This document shows positions 10,398-22,100 of a stretch of DNA of 64,000 nucleotides, one piece after another; the first letter of the stretch is position 1; every line of letters starts with the position of its first letter. The DNA is from Apium graveolens (lineage: Eukaryota > Streptophyta > Magnoliopsida > Apiales > Apiaceae). The notes below the pieces were generated by a model. That model searched no databases. It was not told where the DNA came from and was given only the letters and a program-made list of their open reading frames with translations. Where the stretch lies: contig NC_133648.1 in NCBI RefSeq assembly GCF_009905375.1, forward strand, positions 90,522,631 to 90,586,630, in the 5' to 3' direction. The translations under genes were made by a program, and so were the position numbers.

Positions 10398-12188
10398 ATC
10401 TGCAATATAAAGAGGCAATATAGCTCATATGAAATGACAATGATTGTATATCGGAGCCTCTGTAATCCTATCATCTCCTAATACATCTAAAAAGTAGCAA
10501 GATTGTTTCGATGTTTACTTGCCAGAAAAATTATACTAAATCAACTGTCAATTAAGTAACAAGAATGAGGAACACATTCGAATCATTATACCCATTGCAA
10601 CAAACTAAACTTTGGAAATCTGTCTATCGTATCACGACTGAAAAAACAGAGTAGAACAACAAGTATTTACTATTACTAAAGGCCATTGTATTCACCATTA
10701 CTAAATTATCGAAATTCTACACCGAGTATAACACCAAGTACTGTACAATTACAGCAGAGTATCGCATATCAAATGACTTGGTCATGACTTTAAACAAAAT
10801 AAAAAATTACAATTGTGAATTCATATATCGAATTCTACATACCTTGATGTTTACTATTGCTAAAATTAAACATCAATTTTCTCTGCTTCTCATATTGTGC
10901 GGAGACTACTAAAAAAATGATAAATTGGGCACCGAGTATAACAGATAATGTACAATTGAGGAAGAGTGCCCCATATCAAATTCCTTACCATGATTTTAAA
11001 CAAAAGGAAAAACTACAATTGTGAATGCATATATCAAATAGAACATACCTACATGTCTACTACTCATAAAATAAAACATCAATTTGCTCTGCTTCTCAAA
11101 TTATGCGGATACTACTATTCATAACCCGATCGGATTAAGTCTTTACATGCATCAATTAAGATCAATACAACTTGAATTACATTCTCAATGATCATACAGA
11201 TCAGAGCATATTAGTTAGATAAACTACTATAACAACCGATCGGGAGAAATTGAAGCATACAACCGAACTTCAAATTAAAGAAACAATAACAGAGGATTGG
11301 GGAATTAGTACCGTAGTGTAGATTATCTGAGGATTCAGCTTGATATGAGGATTGATAGACCTTCTACCCCGGGGATTTGAGCAGGAATCGAGATGGTCCT
11401 ATATCTGCATGCAACCCCTTTTGTACATTAGACAGAAGTAATAAGTTCAACTACTTTTGACCTATATCCTTTTTATGAATCAATAAATAAATTTGTATTG
11501 TATGACTAAACAATTTAAAAATAATTTAATTTAATTACGTAATAAATCAAATGGGATATGTTGAAAATATTTGAATTTTACATAATTATTAGAATAAATT
11601 TAAAAACATAATTATTTGAATTTAATTATTTGTTTATTGAGTTGTGGATGGAATGTTGTGTTAGCGGAGAAAAAAATAGTGATTACTAATATTATAATTA
11701 TAATATATTATATCATTTTTGAATATAATACGTAAATTTTTACAACTTTAAAAGTTAATACTTTAGCATTTTTTTAAGTAAGACTTTGGTATTTTTCATA
11801 ATATAGTTAAAATTATATAAGTTATGGACGAATTTTTTGTGTTAGCGGACAAAAAAAATATTTACTGTATTTTTAAAAAAAGTATTTTAATTAAAAAAAT
11901 ATATACTCAGTTTTGTTGTAAAAATTATTAAAATATTGACTACTAAATATGTAAAAAATAAATGTTAAAATGTGAGTTAAGAGACTTTTAATTGGTTAAA
12001 TGTGAGAGAAAGAAAACTAAAATAAAATATTGAGATTTAAAGTTAAACTATAATATCAATTTTATATTTCAAAATAAACGGAACCTAAATAACTATAATA
12101 AATAAATTAAATAAAACTAGAAGATAACCGTTTATGTTATAAAATTTACAAATTTCCAGAAAAAATTTCAAAATTGAAGAAATATGGA
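10398..12188. other. Upstream of the B3 gene, then AT-rich DNA
   Basis: Up to about 11400 this is probably 5' UTR intron and promoter of the B3 gene. A minus-strand donor (ACG followed by GTACTA) near 11312 and a GC-richer block at 11312-11400 look like a first non-coding exon. The stretch also repeats phrases such as 'caaaactacaattgtgaatgcatatatc' at about 10800 and 11010. From 11430 on it is AT-rich, with two copies of a 'gtgttagcgga(c/g)aaaaaaa' phrase (near 11660 and 11840). No other gene is seen. Confidence 0.4.
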
Positions 12189-12189
12189 G

Positions 12190-12216
12190 CGCGCGTAGCG
12201 CGGGCAAGATAACAAG
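12190..12216 (+). mobile_element. Helitron-like 3' terminus (hairpin plus CAAG)
   Basis: A GC hairpin (CGCGC GTA GCGCG, 12190-12202) sits in AT-rich DNA. Ten bases later comes CAAG followed by T. Helitrons end in such a hairpin about ten bases before CTRR-T, and CAAG differs from CTRR by one base. The matching 5' TC end was not located, so element size is unknown. The AT-rich part at 11430-12180 may belong to it. Confidence 0.4.
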
Positions 12217-12538
12217 TCATTATAAATTGCCAAGTCACATTATCGGAGTCAAGTTTTGGTACTGGGATTGATAAATTTAATATTACTCTATTTTTATTAG
12301 AGAGCACTTTATTTTCACCATAGAGTTATGTGACATTACATTTAACCAAAAAATATTCAAAATAAAAATAGACTACTCTCTAATAATAGAGAATTTATGT
12401 AAGGAGACAACAGACGTTTGTAACATAGCAGACATTTGTCACATCTCATGCAACAAATAGTATTTTAGTCGTTGGATGGTCGATCCAACAGTGATTCAAA
12501 AAATACTACAAAGGAATGTTCTCGGCCCGGAGAAATTA

Positions 12539-12788
12539 CTTCCTCCGTCTCACAGGATTATTGAACTACTTTTTACTCATACTTAGACACATATTTTAAG
12601 GCTATTATAAAGTGTAATTCTATAATTTATTTTTAAAATTTTCTTTTTCCAATATAAAAATTTAAACATTATATTTTTTAAATAAAAAAATATTTAAAAT
12701 TAGTTAGGGAACCATGTTTTACGGGAGTCTCAAAATTGCGTGCCGATCGCCCGTCCCCCAATGTAAGAATCGAATGGAACGGAAGAAG
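12539..12788. mobile_element. Stowaway-like (Tc1/mariner) MITE, about 250 bp
   Basis: The left end reads CTTCCTCCGTCTCA and the right end reads TGGAACGGAAGAAG. These are imperfect inverted repeats matching the classic Stowaway CTCCCTCCGTCCC terminus. TA dinucleotides flank both ends (12537-12538 and 12789-12790), the expected TA target duplication. The interior has the usual layout for this group, including the 'gccgatcgcccgtcccccaa' block. It has no coding capacity, so movement would need a mariner-like transposase elsewhere. Confidence 0.75.
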
Positions 12789-13068
12789 TACCTTTTTGCC
12801 CATGGTCACTGTTATTCCCAAACAATATAACAACAGAATTATAAAAGGGGTTTGAATGAAATTCTGGTTTTTTTTTGCTTTTCTGGAAAACTTTTTCTTA
12901 AATATACAAATGTGTTTGTGAATATGCAAGAATGCGGATAAGGTTTTTAAAGTATTCTACTAACACAAAATAAATAAATACAAGTTTAAAAATTTTCTGG
13001 TGGATTTGTCTTTCCATCAGAGATGTATATATTGAAGAAAGACTTAATTATTATCTCGCCCTTAAAGT

Positions 13069-13876
13069 ATAATACTTGTACACATGAACCCTTAAATAAA
13101 AAAATTGTATATTTTAACCTTATAACTATAAGTTTTGTACACTTCAACTCTTTTGCTAAAATCTTTTCCAATATTATCGTCACTGTTGTATAATTCTGCC
13201 CCTTAACTACGAGTTTTGTATATTTTTACCCCTTAACTATTAATTTTGTACACTTTAACCCTTTAATAATTTTATCATAATATTATAATATTATTTATCA
13301 TATTAATTAGTTAATACAATAAACTAATATAAATAATTTATCATATTTTAATTTTAAATTTTTATTATTAGTAATTTATATTTTTAATAGGATTCATAGA
13401 AAGTAAACTAAATATAATAACAAATAGTTGATCGGATTTGAAATTTTCTATATCTTAACAATCAAAAATACAAATATTTAATTAAAATATAATAGTATGT
13501 AATATACAATTTAAGTGAAAATATGTAGATTGAAAGAATTTTCAAAATATCGAAAAATTGTAAATAATGTTAATGAAGGAAGTATTCAAATAAAAATTCA
13601 TTACTAAATAGATTCTTATAATAACAATTAATTTGTGGACATTTTTCACTTTTTAATATATAATTCAATTTTTTTTTAAAAATATTATTATTTGATAAAT
13701 AAAAAGGACAAGAAAATGATTTACGAACAATGTTGCCCTTAAAGTATACAATTGCGAACATTTTAACCCTCGAGGGTGATTTCGGTAAAAAATTTAAGAA
13801 AAGGATTAAAGTGTACAAATCTCATAGCTGAAAGGTTAAAATATACAGTTTTTTGTCCAGGGGTTTATGTGTACAT
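13069..13876. mobile_element. Long-TIR non-autonomous DNA element, right end cut by retroelement A
   Basis: About 100 bp at 13069-13175 recurs in inverted form at about 13770-13876. Shared phrases include TGTACACAT, GTATATTTTAACCTT and TTTGTACACTT. The middle is AT-rich and non-coding. Long inverted repeats without a transposase suggest a Mutator-like MITE, but no target duplication can be read because Copia element A begins at 13877 inside or at the edge of the right repeat. The 'cccttaa(ctat/agta)' phrase also recurs several times in tandem near the left end. Confidence 0.5.
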
Positions 13877-15273
13877 TATTGTGCAAGACATGCCTGTATT
13901 TTAACAAGACTAAGTCAAATTGACAAGTCTAAGTAAGTTGTATTGTAATCTTAGTTTACATTTGTACTTGTAACATTTAAAGTCTATAAAAATGCAAAAG
14001 GAGCATACTGGAGTCTTTTTGTTTAAACAGTATCAAGCCTAAGGATTCTATCTGGAAGAAGATCAAGAATGTCATGCCTCAGAAGAATTTTGAAGAAGCT
14101 TGGAGTTGAATAAATCTGTTTGGATAAAAATATTCTAAGTCAAGATCTCTACAAGTCACAGATTTAGTGTTATAGAGAAGTCACTCGAGAACTCGAAATG
14201 ACTTATCGAGAAGTCAGAAAAGCTTAGAGAACTCACAGAGATATCGACAAGCAAATTGAAAACATGAAGATTGGAGATATCGACAAGTCATTTCTTCATT
14301 AGAGAACTCAAAGTTATCTACAAGTCAACATTCATTAGAGAACTCTGAGTTATCGATAAGTCAAAATTCACTAGAGAACTCAGAGATATCGATAAGCCAA
14401 GATTCACTAGAGAACTCTGAGTTATCGACAAGTCAAATTTGGCTAGAGAACTCCGAGTTATCGATAAGTGAATAAGCCACTAGAGAACTCAGAGATATCG
14501 ATAAGTTAAAGTGAAGATATGAAGACGAGAGATCTCGACAAGCCAAATTCTCTTATAAAGAACTCAGAGACCTCTACAAGTCAAATTAACTATGGAGTAT
14601 TAGAGATCTCGATAAGCCAATATACTTATCGAGATGTCAAGTTCTCTATAGACCAAACTGGAGATCGCGAGGTAAAATCTCAAAGTACAAAATTGTAGAC
14701 CAGTTCAATATCCAAGATTTACAATCAACAAACAATCCAACCAGCTGGATTGACAAGTCAACAAAAATCAGCTTGAAGAGTGTGCAAGATCAAGGGTGAA
14801 GATTAACTGACATAGGAAGATCAAAGTTAACACATTATGCAAAGATATGTTAAGCCAAAAATGGAAGATATACTTTTCCTAAAATGGAAATGACAAGTGA
14901 CAGTTTACTAAAGTTAATAGTATGTCTTATTATACACTGTATAAACCAGCAGTTAACTAAATTATAAAGTTAACAATGGTCCTTTGTTATAAGAAATAAT
15001 TTAGATCAGGAACTCTTGTATTCTCTCAAGAAATAACCTAAGCTCTTTATCAACAAATAGCCTAGAAATTTTGTAGCAAAATATTCTTAATTTTAATATA
15101 AAATTAAGTGAGTTTTGAAAGATATATGTTCTTTATTATTACATGTTTAATTTCTGTATGAACACATTTCACTACAACATTTGATTTACTTTGTTCAACC
15201 ACAAACAGTTCAAGAAAAGCATAAAAATATAAAAACACATTCACCCCCCTCTGTTGTAATTCATTACCTAAAA
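13877..15273 (+). repeat. 5' LTR of Copia element A (1397 bp)
   Basis: The boundaries come from alignment by eye with the two LTRs of B. The start corresponds to TGTTGTAAAAGACATG of B and reads TATTGTGCAAGACATG here. The end corresponds to CCTAACA of B and reads CCTAAAA, followed by AG and the primer binding site. A 36-bp tandem array occupies the middle. In B the TATA box (CTATAAATAG) lies after the array, but in A that site is mutated, so this LTR probably has a weak promoter. Confidence 0.82.
14300..14516 (+). repeat. 36-bp tandem array in the A LTR, six units
   Basis: Units begin TAGAGAACTC at 14300, 14336, 14372, 14408, 14444 and 14481, giving periods of 36, 36, 36, 36 and 37. Each unit carries two halves, GAGAACTC(T/A)GAG and TATCGATAAG. 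Looser copies extend the array on both sides (about 14170-14660), including the near-palindrome GACTTATCGAGAAGTC at 14200-14215. The same array, inverted, occurs in both B LTRs. Confidence 0.88.
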
Positions 15274-15275
15274 AG

Positions 15276-15287
15276 TGGTATCAGAGC
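15276..15287 (+). other. Primer binding site of element A
   Basis: TGGTATCAGAGC, the standard plant Copia site complementary to the 3' end of initiator tRNA-Met, lies two bases after the LTR. Confidence 0.9.
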
Positions 15288-15324
15288 AAAATCTGAAAGT
15301 AAACAGATTCAAGATCTTGGAATA

Positions 15325-17673
15325 ATGAATACATAGAAAATTAGTAACATCAAAATTCCTACCTTTGACAAAGCTAACTACACTCTTTGGAAAAAGAAAA
15401 TGTTGTTGTTTATCAGGATGGCCAATCCACTCTATATTCAGATTCTCAAAAATGGGCCCTTCACTCCTATGATTAGAGTTGAAGAATCAACAGATGGTGA
15501 TATGGTCATTCCAACTCATTATGCTCCAAAAGACCCTTCTGAGTACACTGAGCCTGAAAAAAAGAAAGTTTCCCTGGATAGTGGTTTACAGCTGATATTG
15601 ATAGAGTCACTTGACAATGTAATGTACAACAACATTGTCAACTGTTACACTGCCAAACAAATCTGGGAAAAAATTGAAATACTCTGTGAGGGAACTGAGG
15701 AAGTTAGATCTAATCAAAGAAGGATACTAATTTCATAATATGAGGGTTTCATGGCCAAGCCAAAAGAAAGTATCACTAATGTGTTTGAAGGTTCAATAAG
15801 CTGATAAATGACTTGCAGCTCCATGACAAAAACTATGAAGCTGAAGAGGTGAACTTGAAGTTTTTGCTCACACTCCCTGATCATTTGGAACAGAAAATCT
15901 CAGCAATCAGCAAAGGGAGAGATCTGGAATCTTGAAGACTCATGAATTAGAAATGATTCAAAGAAAATCATTAAGAACTGGACAAGGGCATGTTGTAGAT
16001 GGTTCAAGTGCTCTAATTATTAATGAAAGCCAGATCTCTAATGATGAACCAAGATCTTAAACTCCATTTGCCTCAACAAGTGAGCAAAGAACAAATGATT
16101 CACAAGAACAGGTCATTCTGGAACTGGAAGAAGATGAGTTCTACACCTTGGATGAACTTGATGAGCTTGATTAGTCAATGGCCTATCTGGAAAGAAAATT
16201 CTCTAACATTAGAGTAAATAAGCTAAGATTCTTCAGGGGTAAACAGTCTTTCAACAAAGACAGCAGCTGGAAAGGAAAAAGGGAAGTACACATCTGATAG
16301 CAAAAATGGTTACAAAACTGGATTTGTTGACAGATCAAAGATAAGGTGCTTGAATTGTGATGAACTAGGCCATTTTGCTACAGAATGCAAGAAACCCAAG
16401 AAAGCAAAGAAAAACAAAGCTTATCTTGAACTGAAAGCAAAGTATGAATCTCTTCTAAAAAACAGCAAAGCAAAGCTTATATTATAGAGGGAAAAAGTTG
16501 GGATGATTCTGATAATGATAAAGATGAGGAAGTTGGAAATTATGCTTTAATGGCCTTGGAGCAAGGAGAATCATCCTCATCAAAATCACAGGTACCAACT
16601 CTCAGTACCATTAATTTAAATATGAGTCAATATAAGGAAACTGTGGAAAAGATGAACACATAAATGTTTCATATTCATACAAGTATGGTTGCTGCTAATG
16701 AAGAAGTTAACAGATTGACAAAGATAAATGAGAAGCTTTAAAGTGAGAAACAAGAAACTGAATTGTTGTTGGTGGAGATTGAAACTGTAAAACAAGAAAA
16801 TGCATATCTGAAAAACAAGCTCAAGTTTGCAAGTGAAATTGAAGCAGTGCTAAGGGAGAAGCTGGAAGAAAATGAAGTTAAATTAAAGTCCTTTAAGAAT
16901 GCATCTGAGTTAATTGGACAATACCATGAGAAAAACAAGCCATGTGCAAATATTGCTATTGGTCTTGATTATGATGCCTTGAACAACAAAAATAAAAATA
17001 TAGGTGACAAAGGGAAACCAACAGAAAATGAAAATGTTCCAACAATCCTGAAAAGGGTTGATTCACCTATGTTCAAGGCATGTGAAGTTAACTTTAATGA
17101 AGAAGAGTTGATTATCAAGCAAGAAATTGCTGATGAAGACAATGAGAAGAAAGATACATAAGCAACTCAATCCTTCAAAACTGAAGAGAAGCTCATGGAT
17201 AATCAAAGTTCCAAGACACCTGTCAAAGAAACCAAGACTAAAGATGCAAGAAAGAAGAAGAAATATAGAAATGGGAAAATTGGGATAAATAAAAGCAATA
17301 ATTTTGCTTATGTTGCAGATGCTCCAAGAAAGAAATGTGAAAAATGTGGCTCTGTAAATCACCTAACTCACCTTTGTAAAAAGGTTGTTAGCAAGCCAAC
17401 TGAAGGAGCCTGTAAATACAATGAAGCAGATGCAAATGATCCTTGCTCATTCTGTGACAAGTTTGACTGCATCCCTTGCAACTTGAAAGTGATGAAGAGT
17501 TGTCATAAACTAAGAGTAGACCTCAAGAAAACAAAAATTGGGTCTACATCAGATAGGGAAAATGCACAACAGTCATGAATTCTATTTTATCTGAAACAAC
17601 TCATTCTACTTCTACTAAATCAGTTAATAAGAAGAAAGTACCCAACACTGCTTGGGTTGCTAAACAAACTTAA
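15325..17673 (+). pseudogene. gag: gag of Copia element A, degenerate
   Basis: Copia Gag forms the virus-like particle and binds the RNA. The start at 15325 matches the B gag start (MNIQKISS...), but codon 4 is TAG here. The conserved N-terminal gag domain reads KANYTLWKKKM, LILIESLDNVMYNNIV and RRILIS. A CCHC knuckle lies at 16347-16388 (C-x2-C-x4-H-x4-C: CLNCDELGHFATEC) and a second at 17336-17377 (CEKCGSVNHLTHLC). Between them is an acidic, probably coiled-coil segment (ENAYLKNKLKFASEIEAVL). Lesions include TAA at 15736-15738, a frameshift near 15790 and several later breaks. The frame ends in AKQT-TAA at 17671-17673. Pol follows in another frame. Confidence 0.85.
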
Positions 17674-17712
17674 AACTCATTATGTGCAGGGCAAAGTGAA
17701 GAAGGTCATATG

Positions 17713-19021
17713 TGTTAGGAAATGAATAACACACAGAGGGGGGTGAATGTGTTTTACTATTTTTGTGCTTTTCTTTAATGTTTATGGTTGAGTAGATTAA
17801 ATCTTGTAGTGAAATGTGTTCATGCAGAATTTAAGCTTGCAGAAAATAAAAAACCCAGATCTTGAAAACTCACTTAATTTTATATTAAAATTAAGACTGT
17901 TTTGCTACAAAATTTCTAGGCTCTTTGTTGATAAAGAGCTTAGCTTCTCTTTGAGAGTGTTACAAGAAATTTGATCTAAATTGTTACTCCTAACTAAAGG
18001 ACCGGTGTTAACTTTATAACTTAGTTAACTGCTGGTTTACACAGTGTGTAATAAGACATGCTATTAACTTTTCTAAACTGTCACTTGTCATTTCTATTTA
18101 TAGAAAAGTAGATCTTCCATTTATGGCTTAGCATATCTTTAGCATCCCGTGTTCACTTTGATCTTCCTTTGTCAGTTAATCTTTACCATTGATTTTGCAC
18201 ATTCTTCAAGCTGCTTTTTATAAACTTGTCAATCCAGTTGGTTGGATTGTTTATCTTGGATATTGAACTGGTCTATGATTCTGTACTTTGAGAATTTTAC
18301 TCGAAATCTCCAGTTTAGGCACATAGAGATCTTGACATCTCGATAAGTATAATGACTTATCGATATCTCTAATGCTCTAGTGAATTTGACTTGTAGAGGT
18401 CTCTGAGTTCTCGAATGAAACTTTAGCTTGTCGAGATCTCTCAGCATCATGTCTTCACTTTGTCTTGTCGATAACTTAGAGTTCTCTAGTGAATTTTGAC
18501 TTATCGATATCTCTGAGTTCTCTAGTAGACTTAGACTTATCGATAACTCAGAGTTCTCTAATGAATGTAGACTTGTCGATAACTCTGAGTTATCTAGTAG
18601 AGAAATGACTTGTCGATATCTCCAACCTTCATGTCTTCTTAACTTGTCGATATCTCTCTGAGTTCTCTTGTAGCTTTCCTGACTTCTCGATAAGTCATTT
18701 GGAGTTCTCAAATGACTTCTCTATAACACTAAATCTGTGACTTGTAGAGATCCCGACTTAGAGTATTTTTATCTAAACAGATCTATTCAACTCCAAGCTT
18801 CTTCAAAAATTCTTCTGAGGCATGATCTTTTTGTTCTTCTTCCAGATAGAATCATTAGGCTTGATACTATTTTAGGAAAAAGACTCCAGTCTACTCCTTT
18901 GACATTTTTACAGACTTTAAATGTTACAAGTACAAAATACAGATTAAGATAACAATACAACTTACTTAGGGTGTACAAAATGTCTTAGTTTTGTTAAAGT
19001 ACAAGCATGTCTTTTACAACA
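17713..19021 (-). repeat. 3' LTR of Copia element B (1309 bp)
   Basis: In element orientation it starts TGTTGTAAAAGACATG at 19021 and ends TTCCTAACA at 17713. It carries the 36-bp palindromic-motif array (about 18350-18720) and, downstream of it in element orientation, a TATA box CTATAAATAG at about 18096-18105. The array therefore lies in U3 as an upstream enhancer-like block. It matches the other B LTR with small indels and substitutions. Confidence 0.9.
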
Positions 19022-19034
19022 ATCTCCCCCAATT
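19022..19034 (-). other. Polypurine tract of element B
   Basis: On the minus strand the sequence before the 3' LTR is AAATTGGGGGAGAT, the usual plus-strand primer of Copia elements. Confidence 0.8.
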
Positions 19035-19181
19035 TGTGAGAAGATTGCTTAACACAAATTCATGCCTGTTAACAAGACTAACCCCAAGTTTAAAATGATG
19101 GAAGATAAAATTAATACATAAAGCTTGATAGAATTACAACTTGTATGACATAAGATTCACAATATTCAATGGTTACAAGTA

Positions 19182-22100
19182 TCAGGTAAAGACAGTTTTT
19201 GTGTCTGCTTCTTCACTAAATTTATCCTTCAAGTGGTCAAGAATTTCAAGTTCTTCTATGATAGGTGTTCCACTTAGAGTTTCTACAAGTTTTTGTCTTA
19301 CTGCCTTATGATAACTATTGTCTAGAAATTCTATGCAGAATCTTGAGAATCCACCAGCTTTGATGTTTAGAAATCTCCCATCTTTGGAAATTCCGCTCAT
19401 TCCTTTTGCTTTCAACTCTTCAGATCTTTTTATGTACATATCTATTTCTTCATCATGCCTCATTCTTCTTTCTTCAGCTTTAGCCTTATTTCTTTTTTTT
19501 TATTTCCTCCCTTACAATCAACCATTCATCTAGAGCTGATCTTCATGCCCTTGTAGCAGTATCCTTGTCTTTTAGCAAACTTATCACTCTCTTAATTTCT
19601 GCGGGAGCCAAAGAATCCATTAACCTTTTGTTTAGAAGAGTGAATGTACCATCCTTAAAATAAATTCTAACTTCTCTCAGGGATACAATCCAGACTCTAA
19701 CAATTTCCTCAGCTAGATGTTGGAAATAGTCTTCATGTGAGGTGTACCAATTTAGAGGTAGAGAGTTAGACTCTTTAAAACAATTCCAGATGGCCCTTTC
19801 AGTGACTTCTTCTTTCTTTGTAGACTTGAATTTCTTAGATTTTCTCCCAACAGATTTGTGCTTGAATATTAGTGAAGGTTTGGCTTAAGGTGATTGGAAT
19901 TTTTAGGAAGGAGTTGGTTATTTGTTTGTACAGAAATTTTGGCTTTGAGATAGTTGATGTTTTAGGTTGAGCTGAGGTTTGAGCTGGTTATGTTTGGATT
20001 TTTAGGGTTTGATGTGGTTCTGAGCCATCATGAAGCTTTTTGCTTCTCCTCTCACTTCTCCTCTTCTTTTCTTCCTCTTTCTTGTCATCTGCCTTCTTCT
20101 TCTCTCCACTATTACTGCCAGATGGCTTACTGAATTGACTTGGATTTGAGCCAAAAGGATTTTATCATCTTTCTTCTGCTCATCATCATCCAAATCATCC
20201 TTGTTGATCTATGTTTTGGGCAAGTTGGCTTCTGCATTATCCAGATATCTCCCCAGTAGCTTTATCATTTCTATATCATCATTGTTCTTTTTCTTTTTGG
20301 GTTTTAAACCAGTTTCAAGAATCATGATAAGCTTCTTGTTACTCATGACATACTGTTTGGGGATATTGAAATGTTTGAATTGTTTGGTGTTTGGACATAT
20401 GTATGTTATACCTTTGCTCGACTGTAGATATGCTTCAGAAAAGGCAATCACTTGAGTATTTCTCAACTCAGTTAATAGCATGGTATCTTCACGAGTTACA
20501 ACTTTAATTTTGCTGATGAAGATATCTAATTCAGATGCCCTCCTTGAGACAAGGTAATTGAGGGACACTTGCATACATCTATCTGTCCCCGAGTCATTTA
20601 CATTGATCACTATTCTTTTGTCCAACAAGTTATCATGATTAACCATGATCAATATTATGAAATTGATTGTCTTATCCAGGGCCTTTTTGTATGTGAAGTG
20701 ATTGTTATTGAGAGAAGCTTTCAAGGCCTTGAGTAGTTCATCAAACTCTCTGCTTAGACTAGGTCTTTTAGCAGCCCTAATAAGTCTCTCCATGTCAAGA
20801 TCAACTTTTTTAGACACTTTCTTTACAGCACCCTGGACTTGTTGTTGAGATGACCTTGATTGTGCCAATCTAGCCTCTATCTCCCCCTTAGTCTTGTTCA
20901 CAGGCATGAGGAGGGGTGTAGGAATTTCAGGCCTTACTTGTTCAGGTAGAGAAGGTAGTGGTATGTTGAGTTTGGCCATGATGACTCCCAAGGATATAGA
21001 GTTTTGCATTTGAAGATGCTTATGGGAGTCCACCAGGGTTTGGATGTCTGTTAATTGACTCTTGACACGAGATGTTAAGGTTTGAACTTGTGTAGTGAGA
21101 GAAGAGTTGGAGTCTTGCAATGCAGTGACTTGACCTCGTAGAGATTGAATCTATAAATTTGTTGATGTAGATACAGGTTGATGGGAGCTTGAAGTAGAGA
21201 TAGCAGTAGAAGACCCAAATGTAGTTTGCACAAATTTCTGAATTTCATCCATGACCAAGGGAGAAGAAGTGTATCTTGCAGTGTTCATCTGATCTAGCTT
21301 CAACCTTGTGTCATTAAAGTTAGTGATGTGATTTTGAACTTGCTTGTGTAAGGTAACAAAGGAGTCCTTTAGTTGTGTCATGCCCTTATGTAATCCACTG
21401 AGATCATATCTGGACATTTGTTCTGAGAAGTATTTGAATTGATTTTTTATCTCAGTTTGAGAGGGAATGAGTTCATCCATCTTTTCCCTCACCATCTTCC
21501 TGATTTTGTCTTCATGACTAGTCAATTTGACTTCAAGAGCTTTACCAAAGAGGTGAAAAGTCTTGATTTGAACTTTGTGCACTTCTGTGACTGCATCATA
21601 TACTTCTTGTGGAGTCAAAGCCTTTGCATTGCTTCCAAGGATAGTAAAATACTCTTCCCTAAATCTGGCCAAGACTTGATTCATTCCCAAAACAAAGTCA
21701 TCAAATAGCCATGCATCCATATTTCCATCTTGCTCTGCACCATTTACAATTTTCTCTTTCTTCTTCTCAACATCTTCATTGTATGTAAGCATGATAACTT
21801 GATAATCTTGATTGCTCATGTTGGAAGTTAGAAGATGCTGAGAGATGTTGGCCAGTCCAGAAATCTGCTCCACTAGTAGATCATCTACAGAAGTTGGTTG
21901 AGAGCCAGATTCTTGCAGCCACTGAGAGAGAATGTGAGGTTGTTGAGGTTGTGAGGTGGATGGTTCATCAGAAACACCTGTGACTAGGGTCACATTTTGA
22001 CTCACAGATTGCTCTGTGGTTTTGACAGTGTGTTGTTCTTCACTTGTAGTGGGAACATCCAACTGAATTGAAGGGGATTTGACTGGGTTACTTTTATGTA

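Noticed and set aside
14160..14660. Regularly spaced repeats that could suggest a CRISPR array
   Set aside because: The 36-bp units are contiguous tandem copies inside a plant Copia LTR, with no unique spacers and no cas genes.
15276..15287. tRNA-like sequence TGGTATCAGAGC as a tRNA gene
   Set aside because: It is the 12-base retroelement primer site found after each LTR. No cloverleaf surrounds any copy.
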